From Amycolatopsis eburnea (GTDB lineage: Bacteria; Actinomycetota; Actinomycetes; Mycobacteriales; Pseudonocardiaceae), in the NCBI RefSeq assembly GCF_003937945.1, contig NZ_RSEC01000024.1:62001-126000 (forward strand): a DNA stretch of 64,000 nucleotides, in the 5' to 3' direction. Below are positions 16,510 through 25,100 of this stretch, in pieces. How positions within the stretch are numbered: position 1 is the first letter of the stretch; the number at the start of each line of letters is the position of its first letter. Made by a program: the position numbers and the translations under genes. The notes under the pieces were generated by a model, which ran no database searches, was not told where the DNA came from, and saw only the letters and a program-made list of their open reading frames with translations.

Positions 16510-17062
16510 CCGGGCCACCGGGTTCGACAGGACGCTGCTCCTCGCGATCGACGGCGAGCCCACGTCGGTGGAGCGCGTGCTGGCGACCATCCGGCCGCTG
16601 GTCATGCGCTACTGCCGGGCCCGGATGCCCGCGGGACAGCACTCACTCGTCTCGCCCGACGACGTCGCGCAGGAGGTATGTCTCGCCGTGCTCTCGGCGT
16701 TGCCCGCCTACCGGGACCAAGGCCGCCCGTTCCTGGCGTTCGTCTACGGGATCGCGGCGCACAAGGTGGCCGACGCGCACCGGGCGGCGGCCCGCGACCG
16801 TTCCGAGCCGGTCCCCGACCTGCCCGAACGCCCGGCACTCGACGCCGAGCCCGAGACCACCGCCTTAAGCGCGGAACTCAACGGGCGCCTCGGCCGGCTG
16901 CTGGCGTTGTTGCCGCGCCAGCAGCGGGAAATCGTCGTCCTGCGGGTGGTGGTCGGGCTTTCGGCGGAGGAGACCGGCGCCGCGGTCGGCGTGTCCCCTG
17001 GGTCCGTCCGGGTGGCGCAGCACCGCGCACTGAGCAAGCTGCGCGCCTGGTGGCGGGTATGA
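16493..17062 (+). CDS. sigma-70 family RNA polymerase sigma factor, SigD/ShbA-like
   Basis: The protein is about 189 residues from the TTG at 16493, which overlaps the membrane-peptide gene by 17 bases. Region 2 reads RPLVMRYCRARM, then DDVAQEVCLAVLSALPAYRD and FVYGIAAHKVADAHRAAARD, wording typical of ShbA/SigD group sigma factors. Region 4 has LPRQQREIVVLRVVVGLSAE and an HTH ending in GSVRVAQHRALSKLRAW. There is no SnoaL or other extension. The canonical shbA neighbourhood is not seen here, so this may be a paralogue working with the two upstream genes. Confidence 0.87.
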   Translation: MPADADRATGFDRTLLLAIDGEPTSVERVLATIRPLVMRYCRARMPAGQHSLVSPDDVAQEVCLAVLSALPAYRDQGRPFLAFVYGIAAHKVADAHRAAARDRSEPVPDLPERPALDAEPETTALSAELNGRLGRLLALLPRQQREIVVLRVVVGLSAEETGAAVGVSPGSVRVAQHRALSKLRAWWRV

Positions 17063-17102
17063 CCGGCTGACGCCGGACGCCGGGGTCTGGCACGATCGGC
17101 TC

Positions 17103-18023
17103 GTGACCGGGACCCGGCGGACGCGCGGACTCGTGCTGGCGGCTGCCCTCCTCCTGCTCCTCACCGCCTGCACCAGCGGCTTCACCGACGTCCACCTCCG
17201 GATCGCCGCGGGCAACCCCGGCGGCGTCTACGACAAGCTGGCCCAGACCCTCGCCACCGCCTGGCAGGCCGGGCTCGACATCGAGCGGCCGCAGGTGCTG
17301 CAGACGCAGGGGTCGCCCGACAACGTCAGCCGGGTGCTGAGCGGGCAGGCCGACGTCGCCTTCGTCGCCGCCGACGTCGCCGCCGACCAGTACCGGGCCA
17401 ACCCCGGGCTCGCCGCGCTCGCGCGGATCCACGACGACTACCTGCACGTCGTCGTGCGGTCGGACTCCGACATCCGGTCGGTGGCGCAGCTGCGGGGGCA
17501 CCGGATCGCGATCGGCTCGCCGTCGTCGGGGGTCGAGTACATCGCCGGGAAGCTGCTCGGCGCGGCCGAACTGACCGGCGAGGTCAGCACCATCACCCGC
17601 GGCCTCGACGACTCCGTCGCGGCGCTGCTGAACGGCGACGTCGACGCGTTCTTCTGGTCCGGCGGGCTACCGACGCCGAAGCTGGCGGAGAACAAGACCC
17701 GGCTGCGGCTGGTCGACATCGCCGACCTGATGCCGAAGATGCAGGCGATCAGCGAGGTCTACGGCACCGCCACCATCCCGGCGAGCACCTACGACCAGCT
17801 GGCGCCGGTGACCACGCTGGTGGTGCCGAACTTCCTGGTGGTGCGCACGTCGATGCGCGACGACGTCGCCGAGGCGCTGGTCAGCGGCCTGTTCGCGGCC
17901 CGGCAGCAGCTCGTCGTCGCCAACCCGGCGGCGCTGTCGATCGACGTCCACCCGGGGATCGAGACGCAGCCGATCCCGCTGCACCCGGGCGCGCTCCGCT
18001 ACTACCGGGCGCAGAAGACCTAG
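17103..18023 (+). CDS. TAXI-family TRAP-transporter-type solute-binding lipoprotein
   Basis: The 306-residue protein starts at a GTG and has a lipoprotein signal (LVLAAALLLLLTAC), with the lipobox cysteine near residue 21. The mature part opens RIAAGNPGGVYDKLAQTLAT, the characteristic TAXI start. It continues with NVSRVLSGQADVAFVAADVA and GSPSSGVEYIAGKLL, typical of these periplasmic-type binding proteins for small carboxylates or glutamate. No TRAP membrane subunit lies in the window. It is convergent with a two-component system, so it may act as that system's sensor accessory rather than as a transporter part. Confidence 0.88.
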   Translation: MTGTRRTRGLVLAAALLLLLTACTSGFTDVHLRIAAGNPGGVYDKLAQTLATAWQAGLDIERPQVLQTQGSPDNVSRVLSGQADVAFVAADVAADQYRANPGLAALARIHDDYLHVVVRSDSDIRSVAQLRGHRIAIGSPSSGVEYIAGKLLGAAELTGEVSTITRGLDDSVAALLNGDVDAFFWSGGLPTPKLAENKTRLRLVDIADLMPKMQAISEVYGTATIPASTYDQLAPVTTLVVPNFLVVRTSMRDDVAEALVSGLFAARQQLVVANPAALSIDVHPGIETQPIPLHPGALRYYRAQKT

Positions 18024-19417
18024 GCCGCCGGGAACGTCATCGAGATGCGGAGGCCGCCGCCTTCGGGGAGGTCCAGCACCAGTTCACCGTCGGAATGCGC
18101 CACGATCTCGCTGACGATCGCCAGCCCCAGCCCCGAGCCCGGCACGTTCTGGTGGGCCGGGCTGCGCCAGAACCGGTCCAGCGCGCGGTCCAGCTCGTCC
18201 GGCCGCACGCCCGGTCCGTGGTCGCGGACCGACAGGCGCACGCGGTCGCCGTCGCGCTCGACCGCCACGCGGATCTCGGTGCCCGCCGCGGTGAACTTCA
18301 GCGCGTTGTCGAGCAGCGCGTCCAGGATCGTCTCGGCGCCGCGCGGCGGCATCCGCACGCACACGCCGTCGCCCGGGGTGTCGACGACCAGCCGCACGTC
18401 GCGGGCCTCGCCGACCACCGACCAGTCGGCGACGCGCTCGGCGACGGCCTCGTCCAGCACGACCGGGTCCAGCTCGCCGCCGGAGGCCTCGGCGCGGGCC
18501 ATCGAGAGCAGGCCGTCGAGGATCTGGTGCAGCCGGCCCGCGTCGACCCGCGCGGCCTCCAGGTCGGCGGCGGCCGGCTCGTCGTCGACGTGGCCTTCGA
18601 GGTTGCCGAGCCGGATCTTCAGCGCGGTCAGCGGGTTGCGCAGCTGGTGGGAGGCGTCGGCGACGAACGCGCGCTGCGCGGCCAGCGCCCCGGACACGCT
18701 CGCGGCCATCCGGTCGAAGGACCGGCCGAGCTGCCGCAGCTCCGGCGGCCCGCCGCTCTCCCCCACCGGCTCGGCCTCGCGCCCGCTGACCACCGACGCC
18801 ACCAGCGCGCCGGTCGCGTCGTCGAGCCGGTGCACCGGGCGCAGGATCCACCGGACCACCGGGATCGCCACGGCCAGCGCCAGCGTGAACGCGAGGATCC
18901 CGCCCGCGGCCAGCAGCAGCCACCACCACAGCACGTCGGCCCGCTCGGCGCCGGTGTCGGACACCGTCAGCACCGCGCCGCGCACCTCGCCGTCGGCGAG
19001 CACCGGCTCGGCCAGCACCAGCGGCGTGTCGTCCCACGGCATCAGCACGCCGCCGGGCTGGGAGCGGCGGCCGGCCAGCGCCTCGTGGACCGGGTCGCTG
19101 ATCCGCTCGGCGTGCACGTCGAGCCGCGCGCCGTTCGGGCCCAGCGCGCTGGCCACGGCCTTGCCGTCCTGGTCGAACACCACCACCTGGACGCCGTAGA
19201 CCTCGGTGTAGCGGCGCAGGTCGGGGTCGAGCAGGGTCGGCTTGTTGTCCAGCAGCGGGCGCTGCGCCAGCGACGCGAACCGCGCGGTGTCGGTCAGCCG
19301 GTCGAGGAAGAGATCCTGCTGCGCGCCGGCGGCGATGGTGATGGCCAGCGGGATGCCGAGGCCGAACACCAGCAGCGCGACGAGCGTCAGCACGATGCCC
19401 TGCAGCCGGACGCGCAC
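18020..19417 (-). CDS. two-component sensor histidine kinase
   Basis: The 465-residue membrane kinase has two transmembrane helices (about 8-30 and 162-192) around an extracytoplasmic sensor domain, then a HAMP linker. The HisKA box VADASHQLRNPLTALKIRL carries the phosphoacceptor His. The ATPase domain has the N box (DNALKFT), G1 (DHGPGVRPDE) and G2 (GSGLGLAIVSEIV). It lies 4 bases after the response regulator gene, and its 3' end overlaps the TAXI lipoprotein gene. That arrangement resembles TctE-type systems, in which a solute-binding protein feeds a sensor kinase; the link here is inferred. Confidence 0.93.
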   Translation of the reverse strand: MRVRLQGIVLTLVALLVFGLGIPLAITIAAGAQQDLFLDRLTDTARFASLAQRPLLDNKPTLLDPDLRRYTEVYGVQVVVFDQDGKAVASALGPNGARLDVHAERISDPVHEALAGRRSQPGGVLMPWDDTPLVLAEPVLADGEVRGAVLTVSDTGAERADVLWWWLLLAAGGILAFTLALAVAIPVVRWILRPVHRLDDATGALVASVVSGREAEPVGESGGPPELRQLGRSFDRMAASVSGALAAQRAFVADASHQLRNPLTALKIRLGNLEGHVDDEPAAADLEAARVDAGRLHQILDGLLSMARAEASGGELDPVVLDEAVAERVADWSVVGEARDVRLVVDTPGDGVCVRMPPRGAETILDALLDNALKFTAAGTEIRVAVERDGDRVRLSVRDHGPGVRPDELDRALDRFWRSPAHQNVPGSGLGLAIVSEIVAHSDGELVLDLPEGGGLRISMTFPAA

Positions 19418-19421
19418 CCCG

Positions 19422-20111
19422 TCAGCTCCGGGCGACCTGGCCGCCGAGCCGGTAGCCGACCCCGCGGACCGTCTCGATCAGCGCCGGGCGGCCCAGCTTG
19501 GTCCGCAGCGTGGCGACGTGGACGTCCAGCGAGCGGCTCTCCGCGGGGCCGCGGTGGCCCCACACCTCGGTGAGCACCTGCTCGCGCGAGCAGACCGCGC
19601 CGCGCGCGCCCGCGACCAGCGCGAGCACCTGGAACTCCTTGCGGGACAACGCGACCGCGCGCCCGTCGACCAGCACCTCGTGCCGGGACAGGTCGACGCT
19701 GACGTCCCCGACCCGGATCACCACCGGCTCGGCCGTCGTGTGCTCGCCGCGGCGGCGCCGCACCGCCTCGACCCGGGCCAGCAGCTCTTCGACGTCGTAG
19801 GGCTTGACCAGGTAGTCGTCGGCGCCCGCGCGCAGGCCCTTGATCCGGTCGTCGACCTCGCCGCGCGCCGAGACGACGATGATCGCGACGTCGCTGACCG
19901 CGCGGATCTGGTGGCACAGCGTGACGCCGTCGATGTCCGGCAGGCCGAGGTCGAGCAGGATGACGTCGACCTCGTGCACCCGCTCGAGCACGCCGGCGCC
20001 GGTGGCCAGCCGGGCGATCGCCAGGCCGCGGCGGACCAGCGCCGGGATCAGCGCGCCCGCGACCCGGTCGTCGTCCTCCACCAGCAGCACCCGCACGCCG
20101 TCGCCTCCCAT
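19422..20111 (-). CDS. OmpR/PhoB-family response regulator
   Basis: The 229-residue regulator has a receiver domain with acidic pocket (LLVEDDD), phosphoacceptor Asp in ILLDLGLPDIDG and the conserved Lys in DYLVKPYD. A winged-helix output domain follows (SRKEFQVLALVAGARGAVCS, VHVATLRTKLG, VRGVGYRL). I prefer ATG 20111 (AGCAGG seven bases before it) over the GTG at 20126. It is the first gene of the RR-HK operon and divergent from gluA, so it could also act on the gluABCD promoter. Confidence 0.93.
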   Translation of the reverse strand: MGGDGVRVLLVEDDDRVAGALIPALVRRGLAIARLATGAGVLERVHEVDVILLDLGLPDIDGVTLCHQIRAVSDVAIIVVSARGEVDDRIKGLRAGADDYLVKPYDVEELLARVEAVRRRRGEHTTAEPVVIRVGDVSVDLSRHEVLVDGRAVALSRKEFQVLALVAGARGAVCSREQVLTEVWGHRGPAESRSLDVHVATLRTKLGRPALIETVRGVGYRLGGQVARS

Positions 20112-20190
20112 GGTGACCTGCTTCACCGGCCGGTAGGGACGAACTCTAGGACCTCGCCGGACCGGGCGCCGAATCGGACATCGATACCCA

Positions 20191-20215
20191 CTTGAAACCC
20201 TAAGAATGGGTCAAG
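20191..20215. promoter_or_regulatory. imperfect inverted repeat between the response regulator and gluA
   Basis: CTTGAAACCC and GGGTCAAG pair around a short AT-rich centre (TAAGAAT), one of the least GC-rich spots of this 188-base divergent gap. It could be a response-regulator operator or part of the gluA promoter. It is suggested by symmetry only. Confidence 0.35.
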
Positions 20216-20299
20216 CCGCCTTGCGAGCCGCGAGCACGGCGGTAGGTTCTCGCCATCGCGTGGTGACCCACGCCGCATTCGACCGATCCTGGAGGCCAG

Positions 20300-21052
20300 A
20301 TGACCGCGGAGGTGGCGGCGCCGATGATCAAGGCGTCCGCCGTGAACAAGTACTTCGGCGACCTGCACGTGCTCAGGGAGATCACGCTCGAGGTGCCCCG
20401 CGGCCAGGTCGTCGTGGTGCTGGGCCCCTCGGGGTCGGGCAAGTCGACCCTCTGCCGGGCGATCAACCGGCTCGAGCCGATCAACTCGGGCGAGATCGCC
20501 GTGGACGGCGTCCCGCTGCCCGCCGAAGGCAAGGCCCTCGCGGCCCTGCGCGCCGACGTCGGCATGGTGTTCCAGTCGTTCAACCTGTTCGCGCACAAGA
20601 CCATCATCGAGAACGTCATGCTCGCGCCGGTGAAGGTCCGCAAGACCTCGCAGGCCGAAGCCCGCAAGACGGCGATGGAGCTGCTGGAGCGCGTCGGCAT
20701 CGCCAACCAGGCCGACAAGTACCCGGCCCAGCTCTCCGGCGGCCAGCAGCAGCGCGTCGCCATCGCGCGGGCGCTGGCGATGCGGCCCAAGGTCATGCTG
20801 TTCGACGAGCCGACCTCGGCGCTGGACCCGGAGATGGTCCAGGAGGTCCTCGACGTCATGACGGGCCTGGCCAAGGACGGCATGACGATGCTCGTCGTCA
20901 CCCACGAGATGGGCTTCGCCCGCCGGGCAGCCGATCGGGTGATCTTCATGGCCGACGGGGAGATCGTCGAGGACACGACGCCCGAAGAGTTCTTCACCGC
21001 GCCCAAGAGCGAGCGCGCGAAGGACTTCCTCGGCAAGATCCTGACCCACTGA
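20300..21052 (+). CDS. gluA: glutamate ABC transporter ATP-binding protein
   Basis: The 250-residue polar-amino-acid transport ATPase has Walker [11 protein letters not shown]-loop [12 protein letters not shown], signature LSGGQQQR, Walker [13 protein letters not shown] and the switch His in VVTHEMGF. It starts at an ATG with GGAGG ten bases upstream. It heads a gluABCD operon ordered as in Corynebacterium glutamicum and powers uptake of glutamate or a related acidic amino acid at the inner face of the membrane. Confidence 0.95.
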   Translation: MTAEVAAPMIKASAVNKYFGDLHVLREITLEVPRGQVVVVLGPSGSGKSTLCRAINRLEPINSGEIAVDGVPLPAEGKALAALRADVGMVFQSFNLFAHKTIIENVMLAPVKVRKTSQAEARKTAMELLERVGIANQADKYPAQLSGGQQQRVAIARALAMRPKVMLFDEPTSALDPEMVQEVLDVMTGLAKDGMTMLVVTHEMGFARRAADRVIFMADGEIVEDTTPEEFFTAPKSERAKDFLGKILTH

Positions 21053-21061
21053 ACATTTTTT

Positions 21062-21079
21062 CCCGGCCGCGCGGCCGGG
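21062..21079 (+). other. hairpin between gluA and gluB
   Basis: A perfect CCCGGCCG / CGGCCGGG stem with a 2-base loop follows a run of T's right after the gluA stop. It may stabilise or limit the transcript between gluA and gluB. It lacks a trailing T-run, so it is not a classic terminator. Confidence 0.5.
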
Positions 21080-21106
21080 CGAGATTCGGAAGGAACACCA
21101 GAGACG

Positions 21107-21958
21107 ATGCGGTTGAACCGAGTTCTGCAGGTCGGCGCGGTCGTGATGGCCGCCGGGCTGGCCCTGACGGCCTGCGGCGGCGGGTCCGGCAGCGGCGCGA
21201 GCGGTGACAAGAACCTGGTCCAGCGGGCCAAGGACAACAAGAAGCTGGTCATCGGCATCAAGTTCGACCAGCCGGGTCTCGGCCTGAAGAAGCCGGACGG
21301 CACCTACGCCGGCTTCGACGTCGACGTCGCGAAGTACATCGCGAAGCAGCTCGGCGTGGAAGAGTCGGGGATCACCTGGAAGGAAGCGCAGTCGGCGCAG
21401 CGCGAGGACCTGATCAAGAAGGGTGAGGTCGACTTCATCGTCGCCACCTACTCGATCACCGACAAGCGCAAGAACGACGTCTCCTTCGGCGGCCCGTACT
21501 TCGTCGCGCACCAGGACCTGCTGGTCCGCCAGGACAACACCGACATCACCGGCCCCGAGTCGCTGACCGGCAACAAGAAGCTCTGCTCGGTCAAGGGCTC
21601 GACCCCGGCGCAGAACGTCAAGTCGAAGTACGCCAAGGAGGTGCAGCTGCAGGAGGTGGGCAAGTACACCGACTGCGTGACCGCGCTCCTCAACGGCACG
21701 GTGGACGCGATGACCACCGACGACGTCATCCTCGCCGGCTACGCCGCGCAGCAGCCGGGCAAGCTCAAGCTGGTCGGCAAGGGCTTCACCGACGAGAACT
21801 ACGGCGTCGGCCTGAAGAAGGACGACGCGGACGGCAAGGCCGCGATCAACAAGGCCATCCAGCAGATGGAGCAGGACGGCTCCTGGGCGAAGGCGCTGGA
21901 GACCAACGTCGGCCCGTCGGGCTACAAGATCCCGGCCGCGCCGGCGATCGCTCCCTGA
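21107..21958 (+). CDS. gluB: glutamate-binding lipoprotein of the ABC transporter
   Basis: The 283-residue binding protein has a lipoprotein signal with lipobox LTAC (Cys ~24) and a Gly/Ser-rich linker. A class-3 solute-binding fold follows: LVIGIKFDQPGLGLKKPDG, FDVDVAKYIAKQLG and FIVATYSITDKRKNDVSFG, the last being the acidic amino-acid subfamily motif. GGAAGGAA precedes the ATG. It is the extracytoplasmic receptor for the GluC/GluD permease. Confidence 0.95.
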   Translation: MRLNRVLQVGAVVMAAGLALTACGGGSGSGASGDKNLVQRAKDNKKLVIGIKFDQPGLGLKKPDGTYAGFDVDVAKYIAKQLGVEESGITWKEAQSAQREDLIKKGEVDFIVATYSITDKRKNDVSFGGPYFVAHQDLLVRQDNTDITGPESLTGNKKLCSVKGSTPAQNVKSKYAKEVQLQEVGKYTDCVTALLNGTVDAMTTDDVILAGYAAQQPGKLKLVGKGFTDENYGVGLKKDDADGKAAINKAIQQMEQDGSWAKALETNVGPSGYKIPAAPAIAP

Positions 21959-21977
21959 TATCCGGTTTGTGAAGACG

Positions 21978-22007
21978 AACGGTGCGCCGTGCTCGCGGCG
22001 CACCGTT
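21978..22007 (+). terminator. strong hairpin between gluB and gluC
   Basis: A 12-bp perfect stem (AACGGTGCGCCG and its complement, loop TGCTCG) occupies the gluB-gluC gap. No long T-run follows. Such hairpins commonly protect the binding-protein message and let fewer transcripts through to the permease genes. Confidence 0.65.
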
Positions 22008-22035
22008 CCCATTCCGAGGCCAGGTTGGACAACCC

Positions 22036-22722
22036 GTGTTCGAATTTCTCGATAACCCCGACTACGACCTCGTCGGCGCGTTCTGGACGACGATCCAGCT
22101 GACGTTCTTCTCGGCGATCGGGTCACTCATCTGGGGCACCGTCCTCGTCGCGATGCGGGTCAGCCCCGTGCCGATCATGCGCGGCTTCGCGACGGCGTAC
22201 GTCAACGTCTTCCGGAACACCCCGCTGACCGTGATCATCATCTTCACGTCGCTGGGCCTGTCGTCGACGCTCGGCATCAACTTGGCCGCCGCGGACTCGC
22301 CGACGTCGCTGGCCGACAACGCGTTCCGGCTGGCCGTGCTGGGCTTCGTCGTCTACACCTCGACGTTCGTGTGCGAGTCGCTGCGCTCGGGCATCAACAC
22401 CGTCCCGGTCGGCCAGGCGGAGGCGGCGCGGGCACTGGGGCTCAACTTCCTGCAGGTGCTGCGGCTGATCGTGCTGCCGCAGGCGTTCCGCTCGGTGATC
22501 GCGCCGCTGGCCAACGTCCTGATCGCGCTGCTGAAGAACACCACGGTGGCGTCGGTGATCGGCGTCGCCGAGGCGTCGCTGCTGATGTCGACGATGGTGG
22601 AGAACGAGTCCGACTCGCTGTTCCTGGTCTTCATCCTGTTCGCGCTGGTGTTCGTCGCGCTGGTCCTGCCACTCGGCCTGCTGCTCGGCTGGGTCGCCAA
22701 GAAAGCCGAGGTCAAGCGATGA
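22036..22722 (+). CDS. gluC: glutamate ABC transporter permease
   Basis: The 228-residue HisM/GluC-type permease has about five membrane helices and the EAA loop GQAEAARALGLNFLQVLRLI, which contacts the ATPase. I start it at the GTG at 22036 (VFEFLDNPDYD), because the upstream open frame runs through the hairpin. The end overlaps gluD by 4 bases (ATGA). Confidence 0.93.
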   Translation: MFEFLDNPDYDLVGAFWTTIQLTFFSAIGSLIWGTVLVAMRVSPVPIMRGFATAYVNVFRNTPLTVIIIFTSLGLSSTLGINLAAADSPTSLADNAFRLAVLGFVVYTSTFVCESLRSGINTVPVGQAEAARALGLNFLQVLRLIVLPQAFRSVIAPLANVLIALLKNTTVASVIGVAEASLLMSTMVENESDSLFLVFILFALVFVALVLPLGLLLGWVAKKAEVKR

Positions 22723-23624
22723 GCACGCAGTCCGTCCTCTACGACGTCCCGGGCCCGAAGGCCAAGGCCCGCAACTGGATCTACACCGTCCTGTTCCTGC
22801 TCGTGCTGGCGCTGGTGGCGTGGTTCGTCTACACCGGCTTCGACGAGAAGGGCCAGTGGGCCGGCGCGCTGTGGAAGCCGTTCATCGAGGGTTCGACCTG
22901 GACGCAGTTCCTGCTCCCCGGCCTGCTGAAGACGCTCGAAGCGGCCGCGCTGTCGATCGTGATCGCGCTGCCGATCGGGGCCCTGCTCGGCATCGGACGG
23001 CTGTCCCAGCACAAGTGGGTGCGGATCCCGGTCGGCGCCGTGGTCGAGTTCTTCCGGGCCATCCCGGTGCTGCTGCTGATGGTGTTCGGGGCGGCGCTGT
23101 ACGCCTACTACACGCCGATCGAGGCGGACACCCGCCCGCTGTTCGCCGCGGTCACGGGCCTGGTGCTCTACAACGGCTCGGTGATGGCGGAGGTGTTCCG
23201 CGCGGGCATCCTGTCGCTCCCGAAGGGGCAGACCGAGGCCGCTTCGGCGCTGGGCCTGCGCAAGACCCAGACGATGATCAACGTCCTGCTCCCCCAGGCC
23301 ATCACGCTGATGCTGCCGGCACTGGTGAGCCAGCTGGTGGTCATCCTGAAGGACACCGCGCTCGCCGGTCAGCTGACCATCGGCTACGACGAGCTGATCC
23401 GCGGCTCCGGCCCGATCACCGGCAACTTCAACAACACGATCCCGACGCTGATCGTCATCGCGATCATCTTCATCACGCTCAACCTGCTCCTGTCGTGGTT
23501 CGCCTCGTGGCTGGAGCGCAAGCTGTCGCGGCGGAAGAAGGCCCCCCGCGGCGCGAAGCCGCTGGAAGGCCCGCCGGCGGCGGTGACGGCGACCGACTAC
23601 GCCACCGGGAACAACTCGGCCTGA
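22719..23624 (+). CDS. gluD: glutamate ABC transporter permease
   Basis: The 301-residue second permease subunit has an N-terminal helix (YTVLFLLVLALVAWFVYTGF), further helices and the EAA loop GQTEAASALGLRKTQTMINV. The C-terminal tail is Lys/Arg/Pro-rich and cytoplasmic. The ATG overlaps the gluC stop, and a strong terminator follows 14 bases after its own stop. Confidence 0.93.
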   Translation: MSTQSVLYDVPGPKAKARNWIYTVLFLLVLALVAWFVYTGFDEKGQWAGALWKPFIEGSTWTQFLLPGLLKTLEAAALSIVIALPIGALLGIGRLSQHKWVRIPVGAVVEFFRAIPVLLLMVFGAALYAYYTPIEADTRPLFAAVTGLVLYNGSVMAEVFRAGILSLPKGQTEAASALGLRKTQTMINVLLPQAITLMLPALVSQLVVILKDTALAGQLTIGYDELIRGSGPITGNFNNTIPTLIVIAIIFITLNLLLSWFASWLERKLSRRKKAPRGAKPLEGPPAAVTATDYATGNNSA

Positions 23625-23638
23625 CCCGGATCACGGAG

Positions 23639-23679
23639 AGCGGGTGGGTGCGCTACGGCGCACCCACCCGCTTTTTTTC
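23639..23679 (+). terminator. Rho-independent terminator of gluABCD
   Basis: A stem AGCGGGTGGGTGCGC with its perfect complement, a short TACG loop and a run of seven T's gives a classic intrinsic terminator. It lies between the convergent gluD and small secreted-protein genes. Confidence 0.92.
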
Positions 23680-23684
23680 ACCGG

Positions 23685-23972
23685 TCAGTCGGGAAAGTCG
23701 ACGCTGACACGGGTCGGGCTTTCCCCGATGTCGCACTGCCGCTCGGAGATCTCGTTCTTGTTCCGCCAAGGTCCCATGAGCGGGAAGGCCGCCCAGTCGC
23801 AGTAGACGGCGACGCGGTGCGCCCGTGCCGAGCACTGCGAATAGCCGACTCCCCACCGGGGGTCCGACCAGACCTTGCAGTCAGGGGGTATCGAAGCCGC
23901 CGAAGCGGGGCTGGGAACGAGCACCGTCAACCCGCCCACCAGCACGGCGACACCGAACATCGATCTTTTCAC
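23685..23972 (-). CDS. small secreted protein
   Basis: The 95-residue protein has an N-terminal signal peptide (MKRSMFGVAVLVGGLTVLVP, cleavage after ASA near residue 25). The mature domain of about 70 residues has four cysteines (PDCKVW, SQCSAR, YCDW, RQCDIG), which could form two disulfides. The GTG start follows GGAGG. There is no recognised family. It converges on gluD across the shared terminator. Confidence 0.75.
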   Translation of the reverse strand: MKRSMFGVAVLVGGLTVLVPSPASAASIPPDCKVWSDPRWGVGYSQCSARAHRVAVYCDWAAFPLMGPWRNKNEISERQCDIGESPTRVSVDFPD

Positions 23973-24104
23973 CGGTCCTCCACGACAGCCGAGTCGATCT
24001 TGTGGTCATCGACTTGAGTAGCACGTACTCACCGTCGACCGGCTCGGGTTCAGCCGATCGGGCGGGGTTGTCGTGATCCGCCGGGTCCCCTAGCGTCGGT
24101 GCCC

Positions 24105-24842
24105 ATGGGTGTCGCACTGGTGACCGGAAGTTCCCGAGGCCTGGGCCGCACGATCGCCCGGCGGCTGGCCCGCGACGGCTTCGCCGTGGCGCTGAACGGC
24201 CTGCACGACGATCCCGACCTCAAGGCCGCCGCGGAGGCCGTCCTGGCCGAGGGCGGCCGGGCCGCGGCCTTCGCCGCCGACGTGACCGACCGGCGGGCGG
24301 TCGGCGAGCTGGTCGACGCGGTGACGGCGCTGCTGGGCCCGATCAGCGTCCTGGTCGTCAACGCGACCGGCCCGCAGCCGGACGTCTTGCTGTCCGATGT
24401 GGACTGGCCGGAGCACCTGAAGCACCTGGACTTCTTCGTGCGCTCGCCGGTGCTGCTGGGCCACGCGGTGCTCCCCGGCATGCGCGCCCGCGGCTACGGC
24501 CGGATCGTCCACGTCGATTCGGAGGTGGCGGACCGCCCGCCACCGGGCCGCTCGGCGTACGCGACGGCGAAGGCGGCCCAGGTCGGCCTGGCCCGCGCGT
24601 GGGCCCGCGAGCTGGCCCCGGACGGCATCACGGTCAACTCGGTGGCCCCGGGCTTCATCCCGGTGGAACGCCACGCGGACGTCCCGGAAGCCGAGCGCGC
24701 GGCTTACCTGGCCGGGGTCCCGGCGGGCCGCCTGGGAACGCCCGACGACGTGGCGGCGGCGGTGAGCTTCTTCGCGTCGAAGGAGGCGGGGTTCATCACG
24801 GGGCAGCGCCTGCTGGTCGACGGCGGCCGCGCCCTCGGCTGA
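24105..24842 (+). CDS. short-chain dehydrogenase/reductase, FabG-like
   Basis: The 245-residue SDR has the nucleotide-binding TGSSRGLGRTIA, the NAT variant of the NAG motif, a catalytic Ser in HVDSEVAD and YATAK (Tyr, Lys). It ends with the family's ITGQRLLVDGG. It reduces or oxidises a keto/hydroxy group with NAD(P)H; the substrate is unknown. The ATG at 24105 is preferred to the GTG two codons upstream. It stands alone, with a Scr1-type regulator downstream. Confidence 0.88.
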   Translation: MGVALVTGSSRGLGRTIARRLARDGFAVALNGLHDDPDLKAAAEAVLAEGGRAAAFAADVTDRRAVGELVDAVTALLGPISVLVVNATGPQPDVLLSDVDWPEHLKHLDFFVRSPVLLGHAVLPGMRARGYGRIVHVDSEVADRPPPGRSAYATAKAAQVGLARAWARELAPDGITVNSVAPGFIPVERHADVPEAERAAYLAGVPAGRLGTPDDVAAAVSFFASKEAGFITGQRLLVDGGRALG

Positions 24843-24971
24843 CCGACAGCGTGCCTTCCCCAGCCATGCGGAAAGTCCACCACCGCGCGAAACCGGCGGC
24901 CCGGATCGATTCCCGGAATGGCCGCCAGAATGCCTCTGCTACGCCGCGAAGGTGCGAAGCACGCTTCATTG

Positions 24972-24988
24972 TGCGAAGCTGCTTCGCA
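24972..24988. promoter_or_regulatory. inverted repeat in the SDR-regulator gap
   Basis: TGCGAAG-CTG-CTTCGCA is one of several CGAAGC/GCTTCG words clustered at 24950-25005, about 115 bases before the regulator's ATG. The cluster looks like an operator region, perhaps for autoregulation. Nothing else is seen in the 258-base gap. Confidence 0.4.
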
Positions 24989-25100
24989 GCGCTTCGCGAG
25001 CGAAACCCGTTGTCACACAGGCAGAACAGCAACATCCCTTCCGGTGAACCGCCGCGTGGCAGGAGCCGTTTTGTCGGTGCTTGCCTTTAACGTGCGGGGC

